Of a DNA stretch of 64,000 bases, positions 21,471 through 33,971 are shown in pieces. Position numbers and translations under genes: made by a program. The stretch comes from Dama dama (taxonomy: Eukaryota > Chordata > Mammalia > Artiodactyla > Cervidae), in assembly GCF_033118175.1 (NCBI RefSeq), contig NC_083685.1, positions 125,918,501 to 125,982,500 on the forward strand, read 5' to 3'. Each line of letters begins with the position of its first letter. Positions within the stretch are counted from its first letter, which is position 1. The notes under the pieces were generated by a model, which was given only the letters and a program-made list of their open reading frames with translations, made no database searches and was not told where the DNA came from.

Positions 21471-24400
21471 ATGACCCCGAGGGCCAGGGCCGGGTGGCTG
21501 CCTTCAGCTCTGCTGCTGCTCCAGGTCCCAGGTGAGCGGCTGAGCCCTTCCTGGGGAGGGGAGGGGGCAGGGCTGGAGCTGGATGAGCCGGGGGGAGGGG
21601 GAGAAGGTTTGAGGAGGGTCCGCTGCCTGTCTCAGCAGCGAGCAGGAGGGTTCAGGGCGTCAAGCAGGTGAGGCTGGTCCACTGTGCTGGTGGGAGGGGC
21701 GCCTGTGATGGTCACACCTCAATGGTCACAGTCAGAGGTGACCTCCTGGGGCACCCCCCCCACACACACACACGGAGGTGTTCCCATCCTGGGCTCTTCT
21801 GTCTCTGAGGACACCCTCTCCTCGGTGAGGAAAGAGCTCCTCCCCATATTCTTCCCCTGGCCTGAGGAAGGCTCCCTTGCTGCCTTGACCACCTCCAGAC
21901 CCCACGGACGGCTGACAGACCCGCATCCGGGGCTCTTCTGACCCAGGCCCAGCTGATGAAAGCTGAACCCGATTGTTTTCCAGGCTGTTTGTCCTTGAGT
22001 GGCCCGAGCAGAGTTACGGGCATCGTGGGGGGATCGCTGAGCGTGGAGTGTCGGTACCGGGAGGAATTCATAAACAATTCCAAATACTGGTGCAAATTCC
22101 CGTGTGTGTTATTGTGGAAGATCATGGAGACCAGAGAGTCAGAGAGAGAAGTGAGGAGGGGCCGCGTGTCCATCAGAGACCATCCTGCGAGCCTCACCTT
22201 CACAGTGACCTTGGAGAGCCTCAGAGAGGAGGATGCGGGAACATATGTATGTGGGATTGATGTGCGATTTTCAATTAATCCCACCTTCCAGGTGGAAGTG
22301 TCTGTGATCCCAGGTGAGCCTGTGACGTCAACTCTAGGGCTGCTGACTGTACCTGGGACCCTGACCCTCAGGGAGGACCTGGAGCGGAGGGTGTCCTGGG
22401 ATCCGTGATCAGGACCCAGGGCTGAGTGGTCGACAGGCACATGTGCACCTCTGGTTCTTCGAGACCTCCTCTGTGTCTACCCTGACACACCCGCACAGCT
22501 GAAGCTCTCCTGGGTGGAAGGGGAGGGAGATACACCCTGAATCTGGGTGCCTGCTGCCTTTCTGACCTGACAAGGGTCAGGTCTACTCTGAAGGTGACTC
22601 TGTGTCTCTTCCTGGACCTCTCTGGCAAGCCCTAGGGGACAGGGACCAGCAGGGCCAGCAGAGGACATTGCAGTGTCATGGAGGGCTCCTGGGGCCCCAG
22701 CCTCACCGAGCTGGTCCTGGGGATCTGCAGCAGCCTCGAGAGGGGGGAGGCAGAGTCCCGGATCCCACGTGGGGCTCTGGATGATTTGGAGACCCCTCTC
22801 TGCTCCAGCCTGACCTTGCCTCTCCCTCTTCTTCTGGCACCTGGTACCCAAGGAGGAAACCCAGAGGGGCCCGTTAGGCAAAGAAGGATGAGGAAAGGTA
22901 AAGAGGAAAAGGGTCTTAGGAGGTGTTATGGCTCTCAGTAGACCACCACATGCTGAAAATGAATCCTTAAACTTTTCTTTCTTTCTCTTTGGCCGTGCTG
23001 GGTCTTGACTGCTGCACGCGGGCCTTCTCCGGCTGCAGTGAGCATGGGATGCTCTTTGCTGCGGCGCTCGGGCTTCTTGCTCAGTGGCATCTCCTGCTGC
23101 GGAGCACAGGCTCTAGAGCACAGTCGCAGGCATTGTGCACGCCTGGTGGCGTGTGGGATCTTCCCAGACCAAGGATTGAACCCCTGTCCCCTGCAGTGGG
23201 AGGCACATTCTTTGCCACTGGACCACCAGGGAAGCCCCAATAAGACTTCTTTAACAGAAGGCTGCTCTGGTTTCCTAGGAAGCCAGCCACAATCCTCTGT
23301 CCACACACACGCTTTCTCCCCTGACTGCTTGCTCTGACGTAGCCCCCGGCTCCCCGAGCTCCTTCCTGCTGGCCCCTGCTTCTCTCTCACGAGGGAGGTT
23401 TCCTTTGTGTGTTTCTCTTTACAAGAACAGAACTGAAAGTTGACTGGTTCCGCGGGGTGTGTCGGGGAAGGGCTTTGTCCACTAACCTCAGGAGAGGCCA
23501 CATTTCATGGGGTCCACCAGGCCGGTATTTCTCTAGATCTTTCCGGTCATGCCCTCTCATGGAGAGGACTGCCTGGGACCCTGGGCCTGGCTGACAGGGA
23601 CACGGGGTCTCCTGATTCAGCTCAGACTCAGCTGCAGGACTTTCCATCTGAGCTTCGCTCCAGCCTCTCCCCTTGCCCGTCACTGTCCACCCCGTCTCTC
23701 TGTGTTAATCCCTAAAGAATACGGGTCACTGCGCATTTGTCCCCTGGCAGGGTGGGCCAGGAGGACAGAGGTGTGTCTGTGGCTGGGGTGACCTGGAGCC
23801 AAGTGCCCTCTCTACACTCTCAGATCCCCAGGGGAGCAGGGTCATAAGCCTCTGCCAGTGCCCATCTTGGTGGGGGCATCTGGAGAGGGGCAGGGAGGGG
23901 GGCCGAGGGTGTTGGTCAGGCCTGGGTGTGGCCAAGGGGTGGTGGACACAGCACGTCCATCCAGATGGCGTGAGTGACCTTGACTGTGAGTCAGAGCCAC
24001 ACTGGGACGGAGAGGGGGACCCAGGGAATGAAACAGGTCCTAACTTGTGTTTCTCCCTCAGTCACTATGACAACCACCAGCCCCGAGAGGTCCACAAGCA
24101 CCCCGGAGTCTCCCACGACCCTGCCAGTGCCCACCTGGAGCACCGTGTCTGGGCCGGAGGCCCCTGATCCCGGCCAAGCTCATCGGTAAGGGACCCCCAT
24201 CCCAGGACATCTCACCTGGGTGATTTCTCGGTGAGCCCAGGGAGTAACAGGCCAGTGTCCCTTCACCAAAGACCCTAATTTATTCAACAAATTCTGTAAC
24301 AAGAAGTAAGGGTCCTACTAAGTGCCTGGAACTCTCGTTGACTTGGGATGCAGCAGCAAAGCACACAGACCCAGTCCTGCCCTGACAGAGTCGTGTTCTA

Positions 24401-25636
24401 AGAGGGGACTCACATGATGAACAGATCGACACGCCAGTCGTATAAATACACGACCTACTGATGATTGCTTGGAGGACAATGTCACCTGGGTGATGGGCCA
24501 GCATGTGTGGGAGGGTGGTGGAGTTTGCTAGTTAACACACAATGATGAGAGGGCCCCTAACTGATTCCAGACACTTGAGTGGAGGCCCGCAGGATCTGGG
24601 GGGCCAGGTATGCCGGGATCCTCAGAAATAAGGCCCCAGGCACATGGAGGAACAGGGTGAACCAAAGGCCCCCAGCCAGGGGCAGGGCAGGAAACAGATG
24701 CTCTAGGCATTGGTGACCCCTCTGTCCCCTGCAGCCCTGCTCATCAGCATCATCTTGCTGAAGAGACCTGGCCTCTGATGGTGCAGAGCTGAGGGGGTCA
24801 CTCTTTCACCAGCCAAGGGCTTTAAAGGACTGGAGCTTTGGAGACCCTGGGCAGATACTGGCTGCTCACTGAATAAGACAGAAGAGTTCCTGTGCTCAAG
24901 AAGGTGATGCTCTACTGGCTAGCAGACATCAACCAAGTCTCCCAGTATTGGGTTCAGTACCCTAGACCGCAAATCCCCCACATGAGGAGTGTCTTAGATG
25001 TTTCCGTCATGTCTGACTCTGTGACCCCCACGGACTCTAGCCCACCAGGCTCCTCTGTCCATGGGATTCTCCAGGCAGGAATACTGGAGTGGGTAGCCAA
25101 TCTCTTCTTGAGGGGATCTTCCTGACCCTGAATCCAACCCGGGTGTCTCCTGCATCGCAGGCAGATTCTTTACCCTCTGGGCCTCTGGGGAAGCCCCCAT
25201 GAGGAGGGCTCAGATAGAAACCCTCCTAAGGCCCAGGTCCCCCTTGGATCTCTGGTCTCCCTCACATGATTCTCATAGCCACATCCACCCTTATGTCCAC
25301 AGTCCTAAATCTCAGGGGCAATTCTTGAAGTTCAGGGTCCAGAAGTCATTCAAGTGGGGCTGCTCTGTGTTGGGTTGATCCTTGTTTAGATTCTTGAGGC
25401 CACAGAACCTGGACGCGGGCCAAGCAAGGTGGAGAGCCCAGGGTCTCCCTGAGGATGCTGCTCACTGTCTGTCCCCGTATCCCCACAGGCCCCTGCTGGG
25501 CAGCATCCACTTCCTGCTCCTGGTCTTCCTGAAGGTGCCCCTGCTCCTCGGCATGCTCGGTGCCGTCCTCTGGGTCAACAGGCCTCTGAGGAGCTCTGCA
25601 GACAGACGGAGTCGGTCCATTTATGAGAACCAGTAG
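21471..25636 (+). CDS. CD300C-like: CD300C-like activating receptor, copy B
   Basis: Exons: signal 21471-21531, Ig 21984-22313, stalk 24062-24185, transmembrane/tail 25489-25636 (TAG at 25634), giving 220 residues. The Ig domain has SVECRY, an N-glycosylation sequon Asn-Asn-Ser just before KYWCKFPC, and TYVCGI, where most family members have Trp before the last Cys. The stalk reads TMTTTSPERSTSTPESPTTL. The membrane Lys (FLKVP) predicts an adaptor-dependent activating receptor at the surface of myeloid cells. The tail ends SIYENQ. Compared with copy A, the Ig domain changes cluster around the C-C' region and the FG end. The start ATG is the only one giving the Leu-rich signal exon with a phase-1 GTGAG donor. 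Confidence 0.88.
22972..23240 (-). mobile_element. CHR-type SINE, intron 2 of copy B
   Basis: Full reverse-oriented element, from the T-rich tail 'tttctttctctttggccgtg' to the head 'ggaccaccagggaagcccc'. Copy A keeps only its tail. Confidence 0.8.
24995..25200 (-). mobile_element. Bov-tA-type SINE, intron 3 of copy B
   Basis: Homologue of the element at 16665-16868; reverse orientation, same insertion point. Confidence 0.85.
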
Positions 25637-28600
25637 CCCCCGTGTTCATCGTGTTCTCTTCGATGATGCAGTCGGACCACTGAATGGAAATGACCTTCTG
25701 ACTCACCTGTCCTGTATCACACTCTACCACTCTCTCAGAATACTGCCTTTGTGGATTTCCTTGTAGCTTTCTTTCCTTGCCCATGATTCTCTGAAACCAA
25801 AAGCATACCTCCTCAATGGGTGCTTCTGAACTGTGACCACAGATCAATATTGACTTCAGAGCTTTCAGCTCATCCGCGGAGCATCACTCATGCACTGAAG
25901 TCTCAGGGGCCCTCTCTGCAGGCTTCAAACCCTAGGAGTGTGGGAATCTGGCTTTTGGATCTGTTTTGATGGATCCAGGCAGTTCCATGGTTTCCCACAT
26001 GATCTGTGCTACCATAATCACCCACCTTCCACAGGTCTCGGATCCAGAGTGGGGAAACTTCCAGTTGCTGAATGTGTCTATTTAATTAGGCATTCTAAAC
26101 TCAGGAAACAACAATGCAGAGAGTCGACAGTCCACGGAGCCAGCATGCATGGGACCTGAATCAAGACTCCATTCTGCATGAACTTTCACATCCCACTGTT
26201 CTGTCTAATGGCCCGAAGGACCATGTGGGATTCTCCAATTGGTGTCAGTTCAGAACAGAATCCAGCATTGCATGGAAAACCAGATTATTCCCTTCCCCAT
26301 GCCCAGTCAAACTGGTTCGTGTGTTTAGGTCCTTTGTGGATGGCTGGTAGAAAATAACCATATGAAATTTATGCAACTATCACAGAATCCTTCCTTCCTC
26401 CTTTTGAAAGTTAACTCAAGTCCCACTGTCACCCCATCATTCAAGGTCCGTGGTTATAGACCTGGTTCAAGTTTTGAAATCGATTGAGGGGCCATGAGTG
26501 AGTCTTCTATTCAGTAGCTTAGTCTCCATGACTTGTACGACCAAAGACCTGGGTAGGCTTCCCACAGTTTCAGTTCAAACTGCATCGTGATGAACTTGCC
26601 AGCACCAAAGATCTCTGAGAGGCAGGTTATCATCCTGACTCATCTGTTTGAAGCAGCCAGGACCTGGGCAATTGCTCCCACTTTTCATGCAGCAAATATA
26701 TGAGGAGAGGACCAAAGTAGTAACCAGTAACCTAGGCGTTACTTCCAACCATGATTAAACAGAAGAAAGAGCTCAGCTTTTGTTGCTCACATTCCAGTTG
26801 GTGGACAGAGAGAAATAACAGACACAATAGTACAGGTATGCAGACATGCAGAAATGTCTAAGTCCATATTGAAGGGTATCTTTAGTAACACAAGATAAGA
26901 GGAGGTGCTATTGGTGAGACAGTAAGGGATGAGTCCTATCATCCTCGTGAAGAGGGTGATCTTTAACCAAGTCCAGAAGAAAGGAATGCAGTGAGCCCTG
27001 TGGGCACCTGGAAGAGGAGCACTCAGGCAAAGGGAACTGTGGGTGCAAACGTCCTGCCTTGGGAGCATCTTAGATGCGGATGCAGGGGAGAGCAGAGGGC
27101 AGATGCTTGCAGGGTCCACTGGTGCCAAGTTCTCCAAGAATCATGATCCAGTCGTGTTCACCAGCCTGAGTAGAAAAAGGAAAAGCAGGATTGGAGAAGT
27201 TAGTTTCCTGAAAGCAGGGGAGTCCTGAGAGAGGAATTCAGTCATTGATCCCTTAGCTGAATTGCCACAGGCTATGCTGGAAAGACAGTGGGCTTCAGGC
27301 AAGAAGGTGACATCAGCTCATGGGGCCACAGCCCAGATGGAGACACACAGGGAGCCACAAATCCCAGGAGATCAGTCCAAGAGGGGGTGTCCAATGGTCC
27401 AACGGGACACACAACAAGAGAACCAAACTCAGCTGGGAGGGTCAGGGAAGTTGAACAGTCAAGGGTGTTGGCTGTGGGTCAGTAGGAGGAATAGGGGTCC
27501 AAGGGTCTGGATGAGGCCCAGTGTGGGGATAGGGGCAGCCTGGGGGTGGATCTGGAGTCAGGATGAGGTGGCTGAGTTTTTGGCCTCTGCATGCTGCCAC
27601 GAGCTGTGGGAGAGGCCTGGTCAGAACACGGGGGCTTCATCTGGAGAAGGGGAGGCGTCACTGGGGTGATCAGTGATCGGTCAAGCAGAGTGACCCATCT
27701 CTATTGCATCTCTCCAGCTGTGAACTGGGACCCAGGTCCACTGCCCATACCCGGGAAGCGGGGAGAGTTAAGACCCACATGGAAGGGATGGGAGACCCTG
27801 GTTTCTGCAGACAATCTTAAGAAGCTGAGAAAACCTACCCGAGGGAAGGACTGCAGCCCCCTGTTACCCCCATCCCACTGCCCAGGAAGATATGACCGAT
27901 GCCCCTGCACGTCATGTGAGCGTGCCACTGTGAGTGAGGAGGGGCGGTGTCTCATCTCTGTGGGCAGGTCCCTCCCTCATCTCTGCACCGTGAAGTGGCC
28001 CCTGCTCATCGTGGATCCAGGAGAGGCCCGGCAGTCTGCCCTCGGGCCCCTGTTGTACAACCGCCCCCTGTGTGCCACTGATGGGGGAGGAGGCTCCTCT
28101 CAGCCCCCAGGTCCCCAGCTCCTCATCCTTCTACCCAGCGTCTTCTCCTCTGGCTCCTGTCCATTCTCAGTCTCTCTCTGCTTCTCAACGGGGAGTAGCC
28201 TCTGCCCAGAGGCGGAGTGTGAAGAAGGGGTCAAGGAAGGCTGGGAACAGCTGATCTGTGTCTAACGTGGGCAGCGAGGGGCCCGAGATGGGGGGAGCTA
28301 CAGCCTGAGGGATGTGTACCCTGGGGGGAACCAGAATCAAGATGGGACATAGCAAGTTTTCTGGGGTCATAGGGCCAATTTGTAAGGCAGGAAGTGGACT
28401 TTGGGGTCTTGTGGGGGCAGAGTCTCATGGTTGCCACAAGCTTCAGGTTGGAACAGAGAGACCTCTCTGGTCAATATCAGGACCAATACATCATGCAAAA
28501 TGCCAGGCTAGATGAATCACAAGTTGGAATCAAGATTGCCAGGAGAAATGTCAATAACCTGAGATATGCAGATGACACCACTCCAAAGGCAGAAAGTGAA

Positions 28601-29803
28601 GAGGAACTGAAGGGCCTCTTGATGGTGAAAAAGGAAAATGAAAGAGCTGGCTTAAAATTCAACATTCGAAAAACTAAAATCATGGCATCCCATTCTATCA
28701 CTTCATAGCAAATAGATGGGGAAACAATAGACACAGAGATAGACTTTTTTTCTTGGGCTCCAAAATCACTGAAGACAGTGATTGCAGCCATGAAAATAAA
28801 AGATGCTTGCTCTTTAGAAGAAAAGCTATGACAAACTTAGACAACATATTTAAAAGCAGAGTCATTACTTAGCCAAGAAAGGTTCATATAGTCAAAACTA
28901 TACGATTTTTCCAGTACAGATGTATGGATGTGAGAGCTGGACCATAAAGAAGGCCGAGTGGCGTAGAATTGGTGCTTTTGAATTGTGGTGCTGGACAAGA
29001 CTCTTGAGAGTCCCTCCAACAGTAAGGAGATCAAACCAGTCAAACCTACAAGAAATCAACCCTGAATATTCATTGGAAGGACTGATGCTGAAGCTGAAGC
29101 TCCAATACTTTGGCCACCTGATACAAAGAGTCGACTCATTGGAAAAGACCATAATGCTGGGAAAGATTGAAGGCAAGAGGAGAAAACGTGATAGAGGATG
29201 AGATGGTTGGATGGAATCTTCGACTCGATAGCCATGAGTTGGAGGAAATACTGGGAGATAGTGAAGGGCAGTGAAGGCTGGCATGCTACAGTCCATGGGA
29301 ACACAAAGAGTTGGACACCGCTTAGTGAATAAACAACAACAACAAAGACAGACAGGCTGATGAGTATGAAATCCACCCCCGACCACAAGAGAATGTGTCA
29401 CAAAGGGTGGAGACATTCCTGGAAGGAGGAACCCAGCTTGTCCCTGACCATAGGAGGTGGGAGGGGCATGGGGCAGGGGGGGGCATGTGGGATGGAGAGA
29501 GGACCAGCTGTGGGTTGGGTGAGGAGGGGGCAGCCTCCCCGATGGAGAGGCCCTGCATGTGTCCAGTCCCTGATTTAGAGGAGCTGAGGGTAGCAGGTCC
29601 TTGCACCGGACCAGGCGTGTTCCCCTCCCCCTAAGCTTCCTGTCCCCTGACCCCTGACCCATCTGATCTGACCAAGGACAGCACCAGGAAGCAGAGAGGT
29701 CCAGAGAAGCAGAAGTAGGGATGGGAAGGGCCTGTCTGAGGAGGTCTGACCCTGTCCCTGCCCGGGGCCTGGCTCTGCTGCAGGTGACATCCCTGCTGGG
29801 GAA
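25637..29803. other. spacer between copies B and C
   Basis: Nearly the same as the A-B spacer, including the BovB insertion and the 224-codon open frame (27591-28265). Small differences from A-B include 27309 and 27317 (ACATCAGCTCATGG against ATATCAGCTCTTGG) and the G-run near 29477 (8 against 7). Confidence 0.6.
28475..29347 (+). mobile_element. BovB LINE copy in B-C spacer
   Basis: Same element and same point as at 20143-21015, carried along by the tandem duplication rather than a new insertion. Confidence 0.85.
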
Positions 29804-32800
29804 ATGACCCCGAGGGCCAGGGCCGGGTGGCTGCCTTCAGCTCTGCTGCTGCTCCAGGTCCCAGGTGAGCGGCTGAGCCCTTCCTGGGGAGGGGAGGGGG
29901 CAGGGCTGGAGCTGGATGAGCCGGGGGGAGGGGGAGAAGGTTTGAGGAGGGTCCGCTGCCTGTCTCAGCAGCGAGCAGGAGGGTTCAGGGCGTCAAGCAG
30001 GTGAGGCTGGTCCACTGTGCTGGTGGGAGGGGCGCCTGTGATGGTCACACCTCAATGGTCACAGTCAGAGGTGACCTCCTGGGGCACCCCCCCCCCCCAC
30101 ACACACACGGAGGTGTTCCCATCCTGGGCTCTTCTGTCTCTGAGGACACCCTCTCCTCGGTGAGGAAAGAGCTCCTCCCCATATTCTTCCCCTGGCCTGA
30201 GGAAGGCTCCCTTGCTGCCTTGACCACCTCCAGACCCCACGGACGGCTGACAGACCCGCATCCGGGGCTCTTCTGACCCAGGCCCAGCTGATGAAAGCTG
30301 AACCTGATTGTTTTCCAGGCTGTTTGTCCTTGAGTGGCCCGAGCAGAGTTACGGGCATCGTGGGGGGATCGCTGAGCGTGGAGTGTCGGTACCGGGAGGA
30401 ATTCATAAACAATTCCAAATACTGGTGCAAATTCCCGTGTGTGTTATTGTGGAAGATCATGGAGACCAGAGAGTCAGAGAGAGAAGTGAGGAGGGGCCGC
30501 GTGTCCATCAGAGACCATCCTGCGAGCCTCACCTTCACAGTGACCTTGGAGAGCCTCAGAGAGGAGGATGCGGGAACATATGTATGTGGGATTGATGTGC
30601 GATTTTCAATTAATCCCACCTTCCAGGTGGAAGTGTCTGTGATCCCAGGTGAGCCTGTGACGTCAACTCTAGGGCTGCTGACTGTACCTGGGACCCTGAC
30701 CCTCAGGGAGGACCTGGAGCGGAGGGTGTCCTGGGATCCGTGATCAGGACCCAGGGCTGAGTGGTCGACAGGCACATGTGCACCTCTGGTTCTTCGAGAC
30801 CTCCTCTGTGTCTACCCTGACACACCCGCACAGCTGAAGCTCTCCTGGGTGGAAGGGGAGGGAGATACACCCTGAATCTGGGTGCCTGCTGCCTTTCTGA
30901 CCTGACAAGGGTCAGGTCTACTCTGAAGGTGACTCTGTGTCTCTTCCTGGACCTCTCTGGCAAGCCCTAGGGGACAGGGACCAGCAGGGCCAGCAGAGGA
31001 CATTGCAGTGTCGTGGAGGGCTCCTGGGGCCCCAGCCTCACCGAGCTGGTCCTGGGGATCTGCAGCAGCCTCGAGAGGGGGGAGGCAGAGTCCCGGATCC
31101 CACGTGGGGCTCTGGATGATTTGGAGACCCCTCTCTGCTCCAGCCTGACCTTGCCTCTCCCTCTTCTTCTGGCACCTGGTACCCAAGGAGGAAACCCAGA
31201 GGGGCCCGTTAGGCAAAGAAGGATGAGGAAAGGTAAAGAGGAAAAGGGTCTTAGGAGGTGTTATGGCTCTCAGTAGACCACCACATGCTGAAAATGAATC
31301 CTTAAACTTTTCTTTCTTTCTCTTTGGCCGTGCTGGGTCTTGACTGCTGCACGCGGGCCTTCTCCGGCTGCAGTGAGCATGGGATGCTCTTTGCTGCGGC
31401 GCTCGGGCTTCTTGCTCAGTGGCATCTCCTGCTGCGGAGCGCGGGCTCTAGAGCACAGGCTCAGGCATTGTGCACGCCTGGTGGCGTGTGGGATCTTCCC
31501 AGACCAAGGATTGAACCCCTGTCCCCTGCAGTGGGAGGCACATTCTTTGCCACTGGACCACCAGGGAAGCCCCAATAAGACTTCTTTAACAGAAGGCTGC
31601 TCTGGTTTCCTAGGAAGCCAGCCACAATCCTCTGTCCACACACACGCTTTCTCCCCTGACTGCTTGCTCTGACGTAGCCCCCGGCTCCCCGAGCTCCTTC
31701 CTGCTGGCCCCTGCTTCTCTCTCACGAGGGAGGTTTCCTTTGTGTGTTTCTCTTTACAAGAACAGAACTGAAAGTTGACTGGTTCCGCGGGGTGTGTCGG
31801 GGAAGGGCTTTGTCCACTAACCTCAGGAGAGGCCACATTTCATGGGGTCCACCAGGCCGGTATTTCTCTAGATCTTTCCGGTCATGCCCTCTCATGGAGA
31901 GGACTGCCTGGGACCCTGGGCCTGGCTGACAGGGACACGGGGTCTCCTGATTCAGCTCAGACTCAGCTGCAGGACTTTCCATCTGAGCTTCGCTCCAGCC
32001 TCTCCCCTTGCCTGTCACTGTCCACCCCGTCTCTCTGTGTTAATCCCTAAAGAATACGGGTCACTGCGCGTTTGTCCCCTGGCAGGGTGGGCCAGGAGGA
32101 CAGAGGTGTGTCTGTGGCTGGGGTGACCTGGAGCCAAGTGCCCTCTCTACACTCTCAGATCCCCAGGGGAGCAGGGTCATAAGCCTCTGCCAGTGCCCAT
32201 CTTGGTGGGGGCATCTGGAGAGGGGCAGGGAGGGGGGCCGAGGGTGTTGGTCAGGCCTGGGTGTGGCCAAGGGGTGGTGGACACAGCACGTCCATCCAGA
32301 TGGCGTGAGTGACCTTGACTGTGAGTCAGAGCCACACTGGGACGGAGAGGGGGACCCAGGGAATGAAACAGGTCCTAACTTGTGTTTCTCCCTCAGTCAC
32401 TATGACAACCACCAGCCCCGAGAGGTCCACAAGCACCCCGGAGTCTCCCACGACCCTGCCAGTGCCCACCTGGAGCACCGTGTCTGGGCCGGAGGCCCCT
32501 GATCCCGGCCAAGCTCATCGGTAAGGGACCCCCATCCCAGGACATCTCACCTGGGTGATTTCTCGGTGAGCCCAGGGAGTAACAGGCCAGTGTCCCTTCA
32601 CCAAAGACCCTAATTTATTCAACAAATTCTGTAACAAGAAGTAAGGGTCCTACTAAGTGCCTGGAACTCTCGTTGACTTGGGATGCAGCAGCAAAGCACA
32701 CAGACCCAGTCCTGCCCTGACAGAGTCGTGTTCTAAGAGGGGACTCACATGATGAACAGATCGACACGCCAGTCGTATAAATACACGACCTACTGATGAT

Positions 32801-33971
32801 TGCTTGGAGGACAATGTCACCTGGGTGATGGGCCAGCATGTGTGGGAGGGTGGTGGAGTTTGCTAGTTAACACACAATGATGAGAGGGCCCCTAACTGAT
32901 TCCAGACACTTGAGTGGAGGCCCGCAGGATCTGGGGGGCCAGGTATGCCGGGATCCTCAGAAATAAGGCCCCAGGCACATGGAGGAACAGGGTGAACCAA
33001 AGGCCCCCAGCCAGGGGCAGGGCAGGAAACAGATGCTCTAGGCATTGGTGACCCCTCTGTCCCCTGCAGCCCTGCTCATCAGCATCATCTTGCTGAAGAG
33101 ACCTGGCCTCTGATGGTGCAGAGCTGAGGGGGTCACTCTTTCACCAGCCAAGGGCTTTAAAGGACTGGAGCTTTGGAGACCCTGGGCAGATACTGGCTGC
33201 TCACTGAATAAGACAGAAGAGTTCCTGTGCTCAAGAAGGTGATGCTCTACTGGCTAGCAGACATCAACCAAGTCTCCCAGTATTGGGTTCAGTACCCTAG
33301 ACCGCAAATCCCCCACATGAGGAGTGTCTTAGATGTTTCCGTCATGTCTGACTCTGTGACCCCCACGGACTCTAGCCCACCAGGCTCCTCTGTCCATGGG
33401 ATTCTCCAGGCAGGAATACTGGAGTGGGTAGCCAATCTCTTCTTGAGGGGATCTTCCTGACCCTGAATCCAACCCGGGTGTCTCCTGCATCGCAGGCAGA
33501 TTCTTTACCCTCTGGGCCTCTGGGGAAGCCCCCATGAGGAGGGCTCAGATAGAAACCCTCCTAAGGCCCAGGTCCCCCTTGGATCTCTGGTCTCCCTCAC
33601 ATGATTCTCATAGCCACATCCACCCTTATGTCCACAGTCCTAAATCTCAGGGGCAATTCTTGAAGTTCAGGGTCCAGAAGTCATTCAAGTGGGGCTGCTC
33701 TGTGTTGGGTTGATCCTTGTTTAGATTCTTGAGGCCACAGAACCTGGACGCGGGCCAAGCAAGGTGGAGAGCCCAGGGTCTCCCTGAGGATGCTGCTCAC
33801 TGTCTGTCCCCGTATCCCCACAGGCCCCTGCTGGGCAGCATCCACTTCCTGCTCCTGGTCTTCCTGAAGGTGCCCCTGCTCCTCGGCATGCTCGGTGCCG
33901 TCCTCTGGGTCAACAGGCCTCTGAGGAGCTCTGCAGACAGACGGAGTCGGTCCATTTATGAGAACCAGTAG
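29804..33971 (+). CDS. CD300C-like: CD300C-like activating receptor, copy C
   Basis: Exons: 29804-29864, 30319-30648, 32397-32520, 33824-33971 (TAG at 33969). All splice sites and phases match copy B. The predicted 220-residue protein is the same as that of B residue for residue in every exon I compared, so it should share ligand and adaptor use. Differences from B are confined to introns and the 5' part of the Ig-exon acceptor region (T at 30305). Upstream it carries the same GGAA-core motifs (29634 and 29684). It is either a true recent copy adding dosage or an assembly duplicate of B or D. Confidence 0.87.
31307..31575 (-). mobile_element. CHR-type SINE, intron 2 of copy C
   Basis: Homologue of 22972-23240, with 'gagcgcgggctctagagcac' replacing the B-copy variant. 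Confidence 0.8.
33330..33535 (-). mobile_element. Bov-tA-type SINE, intron 3 of copy C
   Basis: Homologue of 24995-25200 at the same point. Confidence 0.85.

Larger units (their letters stand above)
21471..29803 (+). repeat. 8.33-kb tandem unit B
   Basis: Gene B plus spacer, 8333 bp ATG to ATG. It is nearly identical to unit C; differences seen include 21970 (C versus T at 30305), 22678 (A versus G at 31013), a short block near 23103-23127, and the length of a C/AC run near 21753-21775. Confidence 0.93.

Noticed and set aside
21712..22440. 242-codon minus-strand frame over the Ig exon (and homologues in C, D and A)
   Set aside because: It is opposite the well-supported Ig exon, runs through its splice sites and shows no family resemblance.
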